A DNA stretch of 64,000 nt. Source: Mycobacterium sp. 852013-50091_SCH5140682 (GTDB lineage Bacteria; Actinomycetota; Actinomycetes; Mycobacteriales; Mycobacteriaceae). The DNA lies in the NCBI RefSeq assembly GCF_001665685.1, contig NZ_LZTB01000095.1:26918-90917 (forward strand), written 5' to 3'. Position 1 is the stretch's first letter. Each line of letters begins with the position of its first letter. Position numbers and translations under genes: made by a program. The notes under the pieces were generated by a model. It was given only the letters and a program-made list of their open reading frames with translations. It was not told where the DNA came from and ran no database searches. Below are positions 8,241-19,053 of the stretch, one piece after another.

Positions 8241-8726
8241 ATGAGGCGACCCGTCGCGCTCGGCATGTTGATCGTCGCGGCCCTGACTGCCGCGCCGTCA
8301 GCGCATGCCGCGGATCAAGTGTGGAACGGCCGGTATTCGTTGGTCCGCTACGCCGCCCAGAAGACGGGCACGAGCCTGGCCGCCAGGCAGCCCGAACCGA
8401 CGTTCAGTGACGTGTACACGTTCTCGACCGATTGTTCTTCGGGCACCTGCATTTCCACGGTGATCGACGGCCCCACGCCGAAGAATCCCACGCTGCCGCT
8501 GCCGCCCCGCTACACCTGGGACGGCACCCGGTGGGTGCACATCTACGACTGGCAGTGGGATTGCTATATGGGAGAAGGGGTTCCGAAAGTGTGGACGCCG
8601 GCCCGGTCGTGGGCGTATTACGCACCCCAGGCCGACGGAACCCTGCGGGGCACCTGGCTCACCCAGATCGTGGGTGGTCCGTGCGGCGGCACCGTGCAGA
8701 TGGATGTGGCGGCGTTCCCGGCCTGA
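8241..8726 (+). CDS. exported protein of unknown function
   Basis: 161 residues. Signal peptide MRRPVALGMLIVAALTAAPSAHA, cleavage predicted after AHA. The mature part has six Cys and many aromatic residues (Trp, Tyr). The start at 8241 is preferred over 8208 because it places Arg residues directly before the hydrophobic core. The pattern is typical of small secreted mycobacterial proteins; I do not recognise a function. Confidence 0.8.
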   Translation: MRRPVALGMLIVAALTAAPSAHAADQVWNGRYSLVRYAAQKTGTSLAARQPEPTFSDVYTFSTDCSSGTCISTVIDGPTPKNPTLPLPPRYTWDGTRWVHIYDWQWDCYMGEGVPKVWTPARSWAYYAPQADGTLRGTWLTQIVGGPCGGTVQMDVAAFPA

Positions 8727-8743
8727 CGCTCGCGGTGCCTCGG

Positions 8744-9727
8744 TTACCGACGCTCGGCGAGCGCCCGCAGGAAGAACCCGAAGTTGGCCGGGCGTTCGGC
8801 GAGCCTGCGCACGAAGTAGCCGTACCATTCGTTGCCGAACGGGACGTACACCCGGACGTGGTTTCCTGCGTCGGCCAGCCTGCGCTGCTCGGCATCCCGG
8901 ATGCCGTACAGCATCTGGTACTCGAATCCGTCCACGTCCCGACCGAATTCGCGGGCGAGGCCAGGCACGGCTTCGATGATCTCCGGATCGTGTGAGGCCA
9001 CCATCGGATAGCCCGACCCTGCCATCAGCACCCGCAGGCAACGCAGGTACGACGCGGTGACCTCGGCGGCGTCGCGGTAGGCCACCGTGGCCGGCTCGTC
9101 ATAGGCGCCCTTGCACAACCGAATTCGGGCGCCGGCCTCGGCGAATTCGCGGCAGTCGCCCTCGGTCCGGTGCAGGTATGCCTGCAAAACGGTGCCCAGC
9201 CAATCGAATTCGGTTCGCAGGTCGCGCACGATCGACAAGGTGGAGTCGGTCGTCGTGTGGTCCTCGGCATCGACGGTCACCCAGACGCCGGCGTCACGGG
9301 CCTTGGTGCAGATCGTGTGCGCATTCTCCAGCGCGATCTTCTCCCCGTCACGGGGCAGCGCCTGCCCCAGCGCGGACAGCTTGAGCGACACTTCCAACGG
9401 CCGCACCGGTGATGCGGCCTCGTCGCGCTCGCCGAGCAGGTCGAGCAGCGCCAAGTAGGCCTTGACGGTCTGTTCGGCGTCCTCGATGCGGGTGGTGTCC
9501 TCGCCGAGATAGTCGATGGTGACCATACGGCCCGAAGCACGCAGCGCCGCAACGGCATCCACGGCATCGGGAATGGTGTCGCCCGCGACGAACCGGTCCA
9601 CGACACTGCGGGTCAACGGAAGTCGTTCAGCTGTCCGACGCAGTCGCGCAGAGCGCGCGGCAGCCAGGATCGCCGGCCGTGCGGCCCGCTGGAACGCGGA
9701 CTCCAAAGCACCTCGCGTACTCGCCAT
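8744..9727 (-). CDS. pruB: proline dehydrogenase PruB/PutB
   Basis: FAD enzyme oxidising L-proline to pyrroline-5-carboxylate and passing electrons to the respiratory chain. 327 residues, the monofunctional mycobacterial size. A TIM-barrel with conserved segments VTVDAEDHT, RLCKGAYDEP and a C-terminal RVYVPFGNEWYGYFVRRLAERP that binds substrate. The ATG at 9727 follows the pruA stop by one base, so the two genes form one operon. Efficient P5C removal by PruA downstream avoids aldehyde toxicity. Confidence 0.95.
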   Translation of the reverse strand: MASTRGALESAFQRAARPAILAAARSARLRRTAERLPLTRSVVDRFVAGDTIPDAVDAVAALRASGRMVTIDYLGEDTTRIEDAEQTVKAYLALLDLLGERDEAASPVRPLEVSLKLSALGQALPRDGEKIALENAHTICTKARDAGVWVTVDAEDHTTTDSTLSIVRDLRTEFDWLGTVLQAYLHRTEGDCREFAEAGARIRLCKGAYDEPATVAYRDAAEVTASYLRCLRVLMAGSGYPMVASHDPEIIEAVPGLAREFGRDVDGFEYQMLYGIRDAEQRRLADAGNHVRVYVPFGNEWYGYFVRRLAERPANFGFFLRALAERR

Positions 9728-9728
9728 G

Positions 9729-11366
<1,638 letters not shown>

Positions 11367-11401
11367 AGGCTTAAGAATCCCCGACGTGACCCACGCAACT
11401 C

Positions 11402-11449
11402 TTGTCCGATCCGACAACACTTTGGCCGCCGACCAGTACGATCGGACAA
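11402..11449. promoter_or_regulatory. pruA/pruC intergenic operator, inverted repeats
   Basis: TTGTCCGATC (11402-11411) and GATCGGACAA (11440-11449) are a perfect 10-bp inverted repeat. A further overlapping half-site, CGATCCGACAA, follows the first. The right half abuts the pruC ATG and overlaps its -10 box, so binding there would repress pruC itself. PruC is the known proline-responsive regulator of pruAB in mycobacteria; assigning these sites to it is inference. Confidence 0.65.
11437..11442 (+). promoter_or_regulatory. -10 box of leaderless pruC promoter
   Basis: TACGAT is 8 nt before the pruC ATG; no SD present. It overlaps the right operator half-site. Confidence 0.5.
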
Positions 11450-11450
11450 C

Positions 11451-13031
11451 ATGGCGACAAGCGGTGTCAGCCTCGGCCAACTCCTGCTGGCCTTGGACGC
11501 CACGCTGGTCCAGCTGGTGCAGGCGCCGCGCGGGCTCGACCTGCCGGTGGCATCGGCGGCACTCATCGATTCCGACGACGTACGGCTGGGCCTGGCACCG
11601 TCCGCCGGGTCGGCCGACGTGTTCTTCCTGCTGGGCATACCCGATGCCGACGCCCGAATGTGGGTGGATCAGCAGATAGCCCGGCGCCCACCGACGGCGA
11701 TCTTCATCAAGGAACCGTCGGCCGCCGTGGTCGCGCGCGCGACCACGGCAGGCACCGCGGTGGTGGCCGTCGACCCGCGAGCCCGGTGGGAACGGCTGTA
11801 CCGACTGGTCAACCACGTCTTCGAGCATCACGGCGACCGCGAGTCAGACGACTCAGGCACGGACCTGTTCAGCCTCGCGCAGTCCATCGCCGACCGCACC
11901 CACGGGATGGTCAGCATCGAAGACGCCCAGTCGCACGTGCTGGCCTATTCGGCGTCCAACGACGAGGCGGACGACCTGCGCCGGCTATCGATCCTGGGCC
12001 GCGCAGGCCCGTCGGAACACCTGGCGTGGATCGCACAGTGGGGCATCTTCGACGCGATCCGCGCGAAACCGGATGTCGTGCATGTCGCTGAGCGGCCCGA
12101 GCTCGGGTTGCAGCCGCGCTCGGCGATCGGGATCTTCCAGCCGTCGCCCGACGAGCGCCGGGCCCCGGCGTTCGCCGGGACGATCTGGGTGCAGCAGGGC
12201 AGCCGGCCGCTGGCCGACGACGCCGACGACGTGCTGCGCGGCGCAGCGGTGCTGGCCGCCCGCATCATGACGCGGCTGGCGGCGACCCCGTCGACCCACA
12301 TGGTGCGCGTCCAGGAACTGCTCGGCCTGCGCCCCGGTGACGGGCCACCCGACATCGACCTCATCGCTCGCGAGCTCGGCATCGCGGTCGACGGGCGCGC
12401 CGCCCTGATCGGATTCGACGGCAGCATCCCAGGATCACGACTCTCGGACATTCTGTCGTTGAGCGCCAGCGCTTTTCGCCAGGACGCGCAAGTCGCGTCG
12501 GCGCGTACCCGCGTCTACGTGCTGTTCCCCAGCACCGGGAAACCCGCCGCGGTCACCTCCTGGATCCGCGGCACCGTTGCGGCGCTGCGCACCGAGCTGG
12601 GACTGGAACTGCATGCCGTCATCGCCACACCCGTCAACGGGCTGGCCGGCGCCGCGGCCGCCCGTCTCGAAGTGGATCGCGTGCTCGACAGCGCCGAGCG
12701 CCATCCGGGGGCCCTGGGGCAGGTGACGTCGCTTGCCGAGGCCCGCACGACGGTGCTGCTGGACGAGATCGTCACGGCCATCGCCGCCGACGAGCGGCTG
12801 ATCGACCCGCGCGCGCGGGCGTTGCGGGACAATGATCCCGTCCTCGCCGACACGCTGCGGGCTTATCTCGACAGCTTCGGTGATGTCGCGACTGCGGCGC
12901 AGTGGCTGCACGTGCATCCCAACACGGTGCGCTACCGGGTGCGCCGCATCGAGCAGCTACTGGCCACCGCGCTCACCGATCCCGATGTGCGGCTGCTGCT
13001 TTCGCTCAGCCTGCGAGCCACGCAACCATGA
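11451..13031 (+). CDS. pruC: PucR-family regulator PruC of proline catabolism
   Basis: 526 residues. The C-terminus carries the PucR-type HTH_30 helix-turn-helix (YLDSFGDVATAAQWLHVHPNTVRYRVRRIEQL written in part: LHVHPNTVRYRVRRIEQL). The central region is a GGDEF-like/CdaR-type domain and the N-terminus is a sensor region. Divergent placement next to pruAB matches PruC (Rv1186c), which activates pruAB in response to proline. The ATG at 11451 coincides with a likely leaderless transcript; an open frame extending upstream is antisense to pruA and is not coding. Confidence 0.92.
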   Translation: MATSGVSLGQLLLALDATLVQLVQAPRGLDLPVASAALIDSDDVRLGLAPSAGSADVFFLLGIPDADARMWVDQQIARRPPTAIFIKEPSAAVVARATTAGTAVVAVDPRARWERLYRLVNHVFEHHGDRESDDSGTDLFSLAQSIADRTHGMVSIEDAQSHVLAYSASNDEADDLRRLSILGRAGPSEHLAWIAQWGIFDAIRAKPDVVHVAERPELGLQPRSAIGIFQPSPDERRAPAFAGTIWVQQGSRPLADDADDVLRGAAVLAARIMTRLAATPSTHMVRVQELLGLRPGDGPPDIDLIARELGIAVDGRAALIGFDGSIPGSRLSDILSLSASAFRQDAQVASARTRVYVLFPSTGKPAAVTSWIRGTVAALRTELGLELHAVIATPVNGLAGAAAARLEVDRVLDSAERHPGALGQVTSLAEARTTVLLDEIVTAIAADERLIDPRARALRDNDPVLADTLRAYLDSFGDVATAAQWLHVHPNTVRYRVRRIEQLLATALTDPDVRLLLSLSLRATQP

Positions 13032-13046
13032 CGCTGCCGTGAGCGG

Positions 13047-14243
13047 TCAGCGGAACGCCGACTGCCCCGTGAGCGCACGGCCGATGGAGAGCATGTGCAT
13101 CTCGCTGGTGCCCTCGTAGGTGAGGACCGACTCCAGGTTGTTGGCGTGGCGCAGCGGCGAGTACTCCAGCGTGATGCCACTGGCGCCCATGATGGTGCGG
13201 GATTCGCGTGCGATGGCCAGCGCTTCCCGGACGTTGTTGAGCTTGCCGAGGCTGATCTGGTCCGGTGTCACCCCGGAGGTGTCCTTGAGCCGTCCCAGTT
13301 GCAGCGCGAGCAGCATGCCCTTGCCGAGCTCCAGGGTCATGTTGGCCAGCTTCTCCTGGGTCAGCTGGTAGCTGGACAGCGGGCGATCGAAGACGTCGCG
13401 GGCGCCGGCGTAGTCGATGGCGGCCTCGAGGCTGTCGCGGGCGGCACCGAGGGCGCCGAACACGATGCCGAACCGGGCCTCGTTGAGGCAGGACAGCGGA
13501 CCGCGCAGGCCGACGGCCTCGGGCAGTTGGGCCGACGCGGGCAGCCGGACGTTGTCGAGCACCAGCTCGGAGGTGACCGAGGCGCGCAGCGACAGCTTCT
13601 TGTGGATGACGTTGGCGCTGAAACCGGGGGTGTCGGTGGGGACGACGAAGCCGCGGATGCCCTCATCGGTCTGTGCCCACACGGTGGCCACGTCGGCGAG
13701 GTTGCCGTTGGTGATCCACATCTTGGTGCCGGACAGGATCCAGTCGGAGCCGTCGCGGCGCGCGGTGGTGCGCATGCCACCGGGATTGGAGCCGAAGTCG
13801 GCCTCGGTCAGGCCGAAGCAGCCGATCGCGTCACCGGAGGCCAGCCGCGGCAGCCACTCCTGCTTCTGCTCCTCGGATCCCCACCGGTGGATCGAGAACA
13901 TCGACAGCGAGCCCTGCACCGAGACGAAACTGCGCAGACCGCTGTCGCCGGCCTCGAGCTCCATGCACGCCAGGCCGTAGCTCACGGCGTTGGTGCCTGC
14001 GCAGCCGTATCCCTGCAGGTGCATGCCGAGCAGACCGAGGTCGCCGAATTCCTTGGCGAGTTCGCGGCCGGGCAGCTCGCCCTTCTCGAACCATTCGGCG
14101 AGGTTGGGGCGCAGCCGGGTGTCGACGAACCGGCGCACGGTGGCAGCAATGTCACGTTCGTCGTCATCGAGGAGATTGTCGATGCCGAACATCTCGAGCG
14201 GCCGCAGGTTCGTGGACGCAGCCGGGGTGGTCGTCGTGGTCAT
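13047..14243 (-). CDS. gcdH: glutaryl-CoA dehydrogenase-type acyl-CoA dehydrogenase
   Basis: FAD flavoprotein. 398 residues. The C-terminal active-site segment ITLEYSPLRHANNLES...YEGTSEMH carries the catalytic Glu (about 377), and its RHANNLE context is characteristic of glutaryl-CoA dehydrogenases, which oxidise and decarboxylate glutaryl-CoA to crotonyl-CoA. FAD-binding motifs CFGLTEADFGS and WITNG are present. It diverges from a PucR regulator and lies near a family III CoA-transferase, an aldehyde dehydrogenase and an aminotransferase, which together can make glutaryl-CoA. Substrate is inferred from motif and context; another short acyl-CoA is possible. Confidence 0.8.
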   Translation of the reverse strand: MTTTTTPAASTNLRPLEMFGIDNLLDDDERDIAATVRRFVDTRLRPNLAEWFEKGELPGRELAKEFGDLGLLGMHLQGYGCAGTNAVSYGLACMELEAGDSGLRSFVSVQGSLSMFSIHRWGSEEQKQEWLPRLASGDAIGCFGLTEADFGSNPGGMRTTARRDGSDWILSGTKMWITNGNLADVATVWAQTDEGIRGFVVPTDTPGFSANVIHKKLSLRASVTSELVLDNVRLPASAQLPEAVGLRGPLSCLNEARFGIVFGALGAARDSLEAAIDYAGARDVFDRPLSSYQLTQEKLANMTLELGKGMLLALQLGRLKDTSGVTPDQISLGKLNNVREALAIARESRTIMGASGITLEYSPLRHANNLESVLTYEGTSEMHMLSIGRALTGQSAFR

Positions 14244-14315
14244 GGCACAAACTCTACGAGCCGAAACTTGCGGCGAGATATGTCAGTAATGTCTAGCCCA
14301 GTCGGATAGGGTCGA

Positions 14316-14326
14316 CATTTTGTACA
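14316..14326 (+). promoter_or_regulatory. candidate PucR operator, copy 1 (CATTTTGTACA)
   Basis: An 11-bp sequence in the gcdH/pucR divergent region, 27 nt before the pucR ATG. The identical word in the same orientation relative to its gene occurs upstream of gabT (20443-20453). No other copy was noticed by eye. It could alternatively contribute a TACAGT -10 element. Confidence 0.4.
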
Positions 14327-14352
14327 GTCGCAGTGCGGAGAGGGACGCCACG

Positions 14353-15897
14353 ATGGCGATGACGGTACGCCGGCTGATCGGTGTCAACGACCTGGCGTTG
14401 TCACTGGTCGCAGGGCGGGACGGGATCGACCGCGTGATCACCTGGGCGCACGCCATCGAACTGACCGATCCCAGCCCCTGGCTCGCAGGTGGCGAGCTGG
14501 TGATGACGACGGGCCTTCACCTGCCCGAATCGGCTGACGAGCAACGCGACTATGTGCGCCGCATCGTCGAATCCGGCAGTGCCGCATTGGCATTCGATAC
14601 CGGAGTGCGCTTCCACAAGGTGCCCGAAGCGGTGTGTACGGCAGCCGACGAGTACGGCATCCCGGTGCTGGCGGTGTCACCCAGCACGCCGTTCATCGCG
14701 ATTTCCCGAGCCGTGATCGACGAGATCACCGCCGACCAGGTACGGCTCGTACAGAAGGTCGTGCAGGGCCAGGAGAATCTGGCGCGGGTGACCATGCGGG
14801 GCGGCATCCCCGCGCTGGTGGACACGCTCGCGTCGGCACTCGACTGCGCAGTGTGCGTGATGGATCGCTCCCGGGTCGTGCTGGCCGAAGCCGGGGTGGA
14901 CACCGTCGGCGTCGTCGAACGCGTGCAGGAGCAACTGGACAAGGATCAGAAGCGGCGGCGCGGGGTGAGCCGCGTGGTGGTCGACGACCGGGGCAGCCTG
15001 ACCATCCAGCAGATTCCCGGAGCCGACGAGAAGCAGGGCTATCTGGCGGTGTCGTCGGCCGATCCGCTCGATGCCGGCGAGCGACTGCTGGTCGGTCACG
15101 CACTGGCCCTGCTGTCCATCGAACTCGCCAAGCCCGCCCGGGTGATCGACGCCGAACAACGACTACGCACCGGGGTCACGCAGGCGCTGCTGGACAGCTC
15201 GCTCGAGGTGGATCCGGCGTTGCTGCGCTATTTCGGCTTCGCGCCCGACGACTCGGTGGTGGTTGCGGTGTTCACCGACATCGGCCCCGCCCTGCCTGCC
15301 GAACATCAACTGGCGGCGGCACTGGACCCTCAGCCGTACCTGATGGCCGGTGTCCGCAACGGCGAGGGCCTGGCGGTGGTGGTTCACGCCGACGGAGCCG
15401 GCACCGAACTCGACCGCGTCTACCACCGGGCCCGCACCGGGCTACGTCGCGCGATCAACGGCGGGATCGGCGGGCCTGCACCCATCTCCAACGCCGGATT
15501 GAGCCTTCAGCAAGCACTTTCAGCCGTACGAGTGGCCGAAGCCAACGGGCATCGGCTGGTCGGGTTCGACGAACTGGGCACGTTCAGCCTGTTGCTGAGC
15601 ACCCAGCCCGACACCGTGCTGCGGTCGATCGCCAACCGCTGGCTCGGGGCACTGGAGGACTACGACGCCGAGACCGGCGCCAAATTGGTGGAATCCCTTG
15701 AGTCGTTCCTGCACCACAATGGTCACTGGGAGGCCGCAGCGGCCGAACTGGGCGTGCACCGCCACACCCTGCGGGGCCGCATGGTCCGGGTGGCCGAACT
15801 CACCGGCCGCGACCTGGATTCCGCGCACACCCGCTCGGAGATGTGGATCGCGCTCAAGGCCAGGGAGCTACTGGCTCAGGATGTGCCGAACCGCTGA
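14353..15897 (+). CDS. PucR-family transcriptional regulator
   Basis: 514 residues. The N-terminal PucR sensor domain (RRLIGVNDLALSLVAGRDG through about residue 120) and the C-terminal HTH_30 (AAAELGVHRHTLRGRMVRVAEL) are clear. The start at 14353 is preceded by GAGAGGGA at SD distance; the in-frame GTG/TTG-type position at 14320 lacks this. Members regulate purine, amino-acid or amine catabolism. It lies between gcdH and the CoA-transferase/aldehyde dehydrogenase/gabT operon, so it is the likely regulator of both; a shared upstream motif supports this. Inducer unknown, perhaps 5-aminovalerate, GABA or glutarate. Confidence 0.9.
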   Translation: MAMTVRRLIGVNDLALSLVAGRDGIDRVITWAHAIELTDPSPWLAGGELVMTTGLHLPESADEQRDYVRRIVESGSAALAFDTGVRFHKVPEAVCTAADEYGIPVLAVSPSTPFIAISRAVIDEITADQVRLVQKVVQGQENLARVTMRGGIPALVDTLASALDCAVCVMDRSRVVLAEAGVDTVGVVERVQEQLDKDQKRRRGVSRVVVDDRGSLTIQQIPGADEKQGYLAVSSADPLDAGERLLVGHALALLSIELAKPARVIDAEQRLRTGVTQALLDSSLEVDPALLRYFGFAPDDSVVVAVFTDIGPALPAEHQLAAALDPQPYLMAGVRNGEGLAVVVHADGAGTELDRVYHRARTGLRRAINGGIGGPAPISNAGLSLQQALSAVRVAEANGHRLVGFDELGTFSLLLSTQPDTVLRSIANRWLGALEDYDAETGAKLVESLESFLHHNGHWEAAAAELGVHRHTLRGRMVRVAELTGRDLDSAHTRSEMWIALKARELLAQDVPNR

Positions 15898-15908
15898 GGG
15901 GGAATGCG

Positions 15909-16484
15909 ATGCTGGCGCTGGGAATTCTGTCGTTCGCCGCAGCCGTCGCACTGGTGTTCTTCGCGTTCAAACCGGACCTGGCATTCCGCCTTGACGAGGG
16001 GTGGAAGTTCCGCGGCAAAACCGAACCGTCAGAGACATACGTCGCCGTCAACACCGTGGGACGGATCATCGGGGCCATCGTGGCGATCGGTGTCGGCATC
16101 GGAGCCATCGCGCAATACAACTCTGATCAGCGGAGCGCACGCGAGAAACAGGCGACGGACGAACTGTATGCGGCTGCAGAGCAGCGGTGCGCATCCGAGT
16201 TGCGCCCGCGGTTCAATGAGACCGCCAATTGGAACAGCGGAGGTCAGTTGACGAATCCCCAGGAGGTTCAGGCACTGGCACATGATCTCGGCGTCGAGGT
16301 CGAAATCACCACGAGCGCTGCGTTGAGGGGTGTGACAAACCCGCCGCCACCGTCAACCAATCTCACGGTGCTCGACCCCACGCTGCCCGAGTCGCACCGC
16401 ACCGTTCTGTACTACCTCGGCAGTCCATTCGGCTTCGATCCGACTGCCGTGCAGTGCGACATCACGCGCCCGTCGTCGGTCTAG
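15909..16484 (+). CDS. two-TM membrane protein, DUF6199-like
   Basis: 191 residues. Two hydrophobic helices: residues about 1-19 (LALGILSFAAAVALVFFAF) and about 49-68 (IIGAIVAIGVGIGAIA), separated by FRLDEGWKFRGKTEPSE, a loop I associate with DUF6199-type proteins. The remaining 120 residues contain two Cys and are probably outside. It starts 11 bp after pucR stops with GAGGGGGA as SD, so it is likely cotranscribed. Its stop overlaps the stop of the convergent CoA-transferase by 4 bp. Function unknown. Confidence 0.8.
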   Translation: MLALGILSFAAAVALVFFAFKPDLAFRLDEGWKFRGKTEPSETYVAVNTVGRIIGAIVAIGVGIGAIAQYNSDQRSAREKQATDELYAAAEQRCASELRPRFNETANWNSGGQLTNPQEVQALAHDLGVEVEITTSAALRGVTNPPPPSTNLTVLDPTLPESHRTVLYYLGSPFGFDPTAVQCDITRPSSV

Positions 16485-17584
16485 CTACCCAATTTCGGTG
16501 GCGCACTGCGGTATTGCGGCGGTGTGACCGACATACGGATCGGGTTGGCCACCTGCGGCACCGATGTGCCGGGCACGTCGACGACGGCGTCGAGTTCGAG
16601 GCGCTTGGCGAGATCGAAGGCCTGGGCGATGTCGTTGATCGGGCCAACGGGAACACCTGCCTCAGTCAGCACCGAGAACCATTCATCGCAGCCGCGGGTG
16701 ACGAGCCGTTCGGTCAGTGCCGCAACCAGCGCATCGCGATTACGTACCCGAGACATGTTGTCCGCGTAGTCTTCCGCGTCGGCCAGCGATTCACAGCCCA
16801 GCGCCCGGCACAGCGCGCGGAACTGCTTGTCGTTGCCGACGGCCAGCACCAACGGCCGGTCCGCGGTCGAAAACACCTGATATGGCGTGATACTGGGATG
16901 CCGGTTACCCATGATGCCCGGGACGACGCCCGCGCCCAGATACCCCGACGCCTGGTTCACCAGCGACGACAACAAGGTCGACAGCAGATTGGTCTCCACC
17001 TTCTGGCCCTGCCCGGTGGCAGTGCGGTGGTGCAGCGCGGCGAGAATACCTGTGGCGGCGTGCAATCCGGCCAGCACGTCGACCAGCGCGACACCCACCT
17101 TGGTGGGTTCACCGGGATGCGGCCCGGTGACACTCATCAGGCCGCCGACAGCCTGCACCAGCAGGTCGTAGCCCGGTAGGTCGGCACCCTGACCGGAACC
17201 GAAACCCGTGATGGAGCAATAGATGAGGTCCGGCCGATGCTCGACGAGGTCGTCGTAGCCGAGCCCCAGACGTTCCATGGTGCCGGTGCGGAAGTTCTCG
17301 ACGACGACGTCTGCGCGGCGCACGATCTCCCGCGCCTGCTCGACGCCTTCCGGGGTCTGCAGGTCCAGGACGACCGAGCGCTTGTTGCGGTTGACCGAGT
17401 TGAAGTACGTCGCCTGCCCCTCTGCGTCGAACGGCGGTCCCCAACTTCGAGTGTCATCACCGGAACCCGGCCGCTCGATCTTGATGACCTCGGCGCCGAG
17501 ATCGGCCAGCATCATGGTCGCGTACGGCCCGGCCAGTACCCGGCTGAAATCCGCGACGACGACACCGTCGAGCGCGCCGGCCAT
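16481..17584 (-). CDS. CaiB/BaiF family III CoA-transferase (glutarate/succinate type?)
   Basis: Moves CoA between carboxylic acids through a covalent aspartyl intermediate. 367 residues from the ATG at 17584, which overlaps the dehydrogenase stop as TGATG. Motifs: an N-terminal DFSRVLAGPYATMMLADLGAE CoA-binding region, VVENFRTGTMERLGLGY, and PGYDLL with Asp140 at the usual nucleophile position. In an operon with an aldehyde dehydrogenase and GabT, with gcdH nearby, a succinyl-CoA:glutarate CoA-transferase role (as for human SUGCT and bacterial GcdG, both family III) is plausible but inferred. Confidence 0.88.
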   Translation of the reverse strand: MAGALDGVVVADFSRVLAGPYATMMLADLGAEVIKIERPGSGDDTRSWGPPFDAEGQATYFNSVNRNKRSVVLDLQTPEGVEQAREIVRRADVVVENFRTGTMERLGLGYDDLVEHRPDLIYCSITGFGSGQGADLPGYDLLVQAVGGLMSVTGPHPGEPTKVGVALVDVLAGLHAATGILAALHHRTATGQGQKVETNLLSTLLSSLVNQASGYLGAGVVPGIMGNRHPSITPYQVFSTADRPLVLAVGNDKQFRALCRALGCESLADAEDYADNMSRVRNRDALVAALTERLVTRGCDEWFSVLTEAGVPVGPINDIAQAFDLAKRLELDAVVDVPGTSVPQVANPIRMSVTPPQYRSAPPKLGS

Positions 17585-19029
17585 CACCGGCCTCCACGCA
17601 GGTACACCGTGGTGGTGTGGGTGAAGAATTCCCGGGCCGCCTCGCCCTGCTCCTTCGGGCCGTAGCCGCTGCGCTTGGCGCCGCCGAACGGGACGTGCGG
17701 GTCAGCACCCGCCGACTCCGAATTGACATGCAGCACACCGACATCGAGATCGTCGACGGCAGCGAGCGCGCGGCCTAGATCGGTGGTGAACACCGCGGCC
17801 GAGAGGCCATAGTCACCGCTGTTGGCGAGCGCGAAGGCCTGCTCGGTGCTAGGCGCCCGCAGAACCGACAGCACCGGGCCGAACAGTTCCTCCGACCACA
17901 GCGGCGCCTGCGCCGACGGCAACTGCAGGACCGTTGGCGTGACGAAGTAGCCGTCGCCAGAACCGGATTGGTGCTCCTCGGCGGCGGCGATCACGCGGGC
18001 ACCGTCGGAGACGGCATCGTCGCTGCGTTGCTTGATGTAGCGGCAGGCGGATTCGTTGACCACCGGCCCCACCGCGACCGACGCCTGCATCGGGTCGCCG
18101 ACCTCAAGGCCCTTCACCCGGATGGCCAGCTCAGCCAGGAACTCGTCGGCAACGGCATCGGCGACGACGAGACGTGATGTGGCCGTGCACTTCTGGCCGG
18201 ACGAGCGGAACGCGCCCAGCATCACCTGCTCGGCCGCGAGGTCCAGATCGGCATCCTCCAGGACGACCGCGGCGTTCTTGCCACCCATCTCAGCCTGCAC
18301 CGGAACCCCTCGTGCGGCCGCAGCGGCGGCGATGCTCCGCCCCACTGCGGTCGATCCGGTAAAGCTGATGGCATCCACGCCGGGGTGCTCGGCCAGAGCC
18401 GATGCCACAGCGCCGCCGGCGATCACCAGGTTGAGCACCCCGGGCGGCAGGCCGGCCTCGACCAGTGCCTCGGTCAACCGCATCGCCAGGACGGGCACCA
18501 CGCTGGCGGGCTTGAACACCACGGTGTTGCCATACACCAGGGCCGGCGCGATCTTCCACGCCGGGATCGCCATCGGGAAGTTGAACGGCGTGACGATGGC
18601 GACGACACCGATCGGCTTGCGCGTCACCAGAATCTGCTCACCGGCCCGCGGCGACGAGTACACCGTTCCGGCTTCGCGGTCAGCGGCACCACCGTAGTAC
18701 CGCAGGATCTGCGCGGCCCGGCGCACCTCACCGATGCCCTCCGCGAGCGTCTTGCCCTCCTCGCGGGTCAGCTCGGCGCCCCACTCTTCGGCAGACCGGT
18801 CGATCAGGTCGGCCGCGCGTGACAGCACAGCCGCGCGGGCGTGCATAGGTTCGCGCGCCCATCGCGACGCCGCGTCACGCGCAGCACGCACAGCCCGATC
18901 CAGCTGGTCGTGGTCGGCGAGCGTGCCGGTGGCCACCGTCTGCTCGGGGAACGCCGGATTGTTGTCGACCAGTTGCGCAGCGGCGCCGTCGGTCCATGCG
19001 CCGTCGATGTGGTTCAGCAGCTGTATCAC
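17584..19029 (-). CDS. NAD(P)-dependent semialdehyde dehydrogenase (ALDH family)
   Basis: 481 residues with an intact ALDH core: TPFNFPMAIPAWKIAPAL, SFTGSTAVG, EMGGKNA (general-base Glu) and SSGQKCTATS (catalytic Cys). It resembles succinate/2-oxoglutarate semialdehyde dehydrogenases in overall sequence. Between gabT and the CoA-transferase in one operon, it should oxidise the product of the aminotransferase: succinate semialdehyde or glutarate semialdehyde. Sequence alone does not separate these. Confidence 0.88.
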   Translation of the reverse strand: MIQLLNHIDGAWTDGAAAQLVDNNPAFPEQTVATGTLADHDQLDRAVRAARDAASRWAREPMHARAAVLSRAADLIDRSAEEWGAELTREEGKTLAEGIGEVRRAAQILRYYGGAADREAGTVYSSPRAGEQILVTRKPIGVVAIVTPFNFPMAIPAWKIAPALVYGNTVVFKPASVVPVLAMRLTEALVEAGLPPGVLNLVIAGGAVASALAEHPGVDAISFTGSTAVGRSIAAAAAARGVPVQAEMGGKNAAVVLEDADLDLAAEQVMLGAFRSSGQKCTATSRLVVADAVADEFLAELAIRVKGLEVGDPMQASVAVGPVVNESACRYIKQRSDDAVSDGARVIAAAEEHQSGSGDGYFVTPTVLQLPSAQAPLWSEELFGPVLSVLRAPSTEQAFALANSGDYGLSAAVFTTDLGRALAAVDDLDVGVLHVNSESAGADPHVPFGGAKRSGYGPKEQGEAAREFFTHTTTVYLRGGR

Positions 19030-19053
19030 GTCGATAGTCCTTTCAGATCCGGA

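Noticed and set aside
11367..11831. Extension of pruA frame upstream of 11366
   Set aside because: Antisense to pruC and across the control region; the family starts at 11366.
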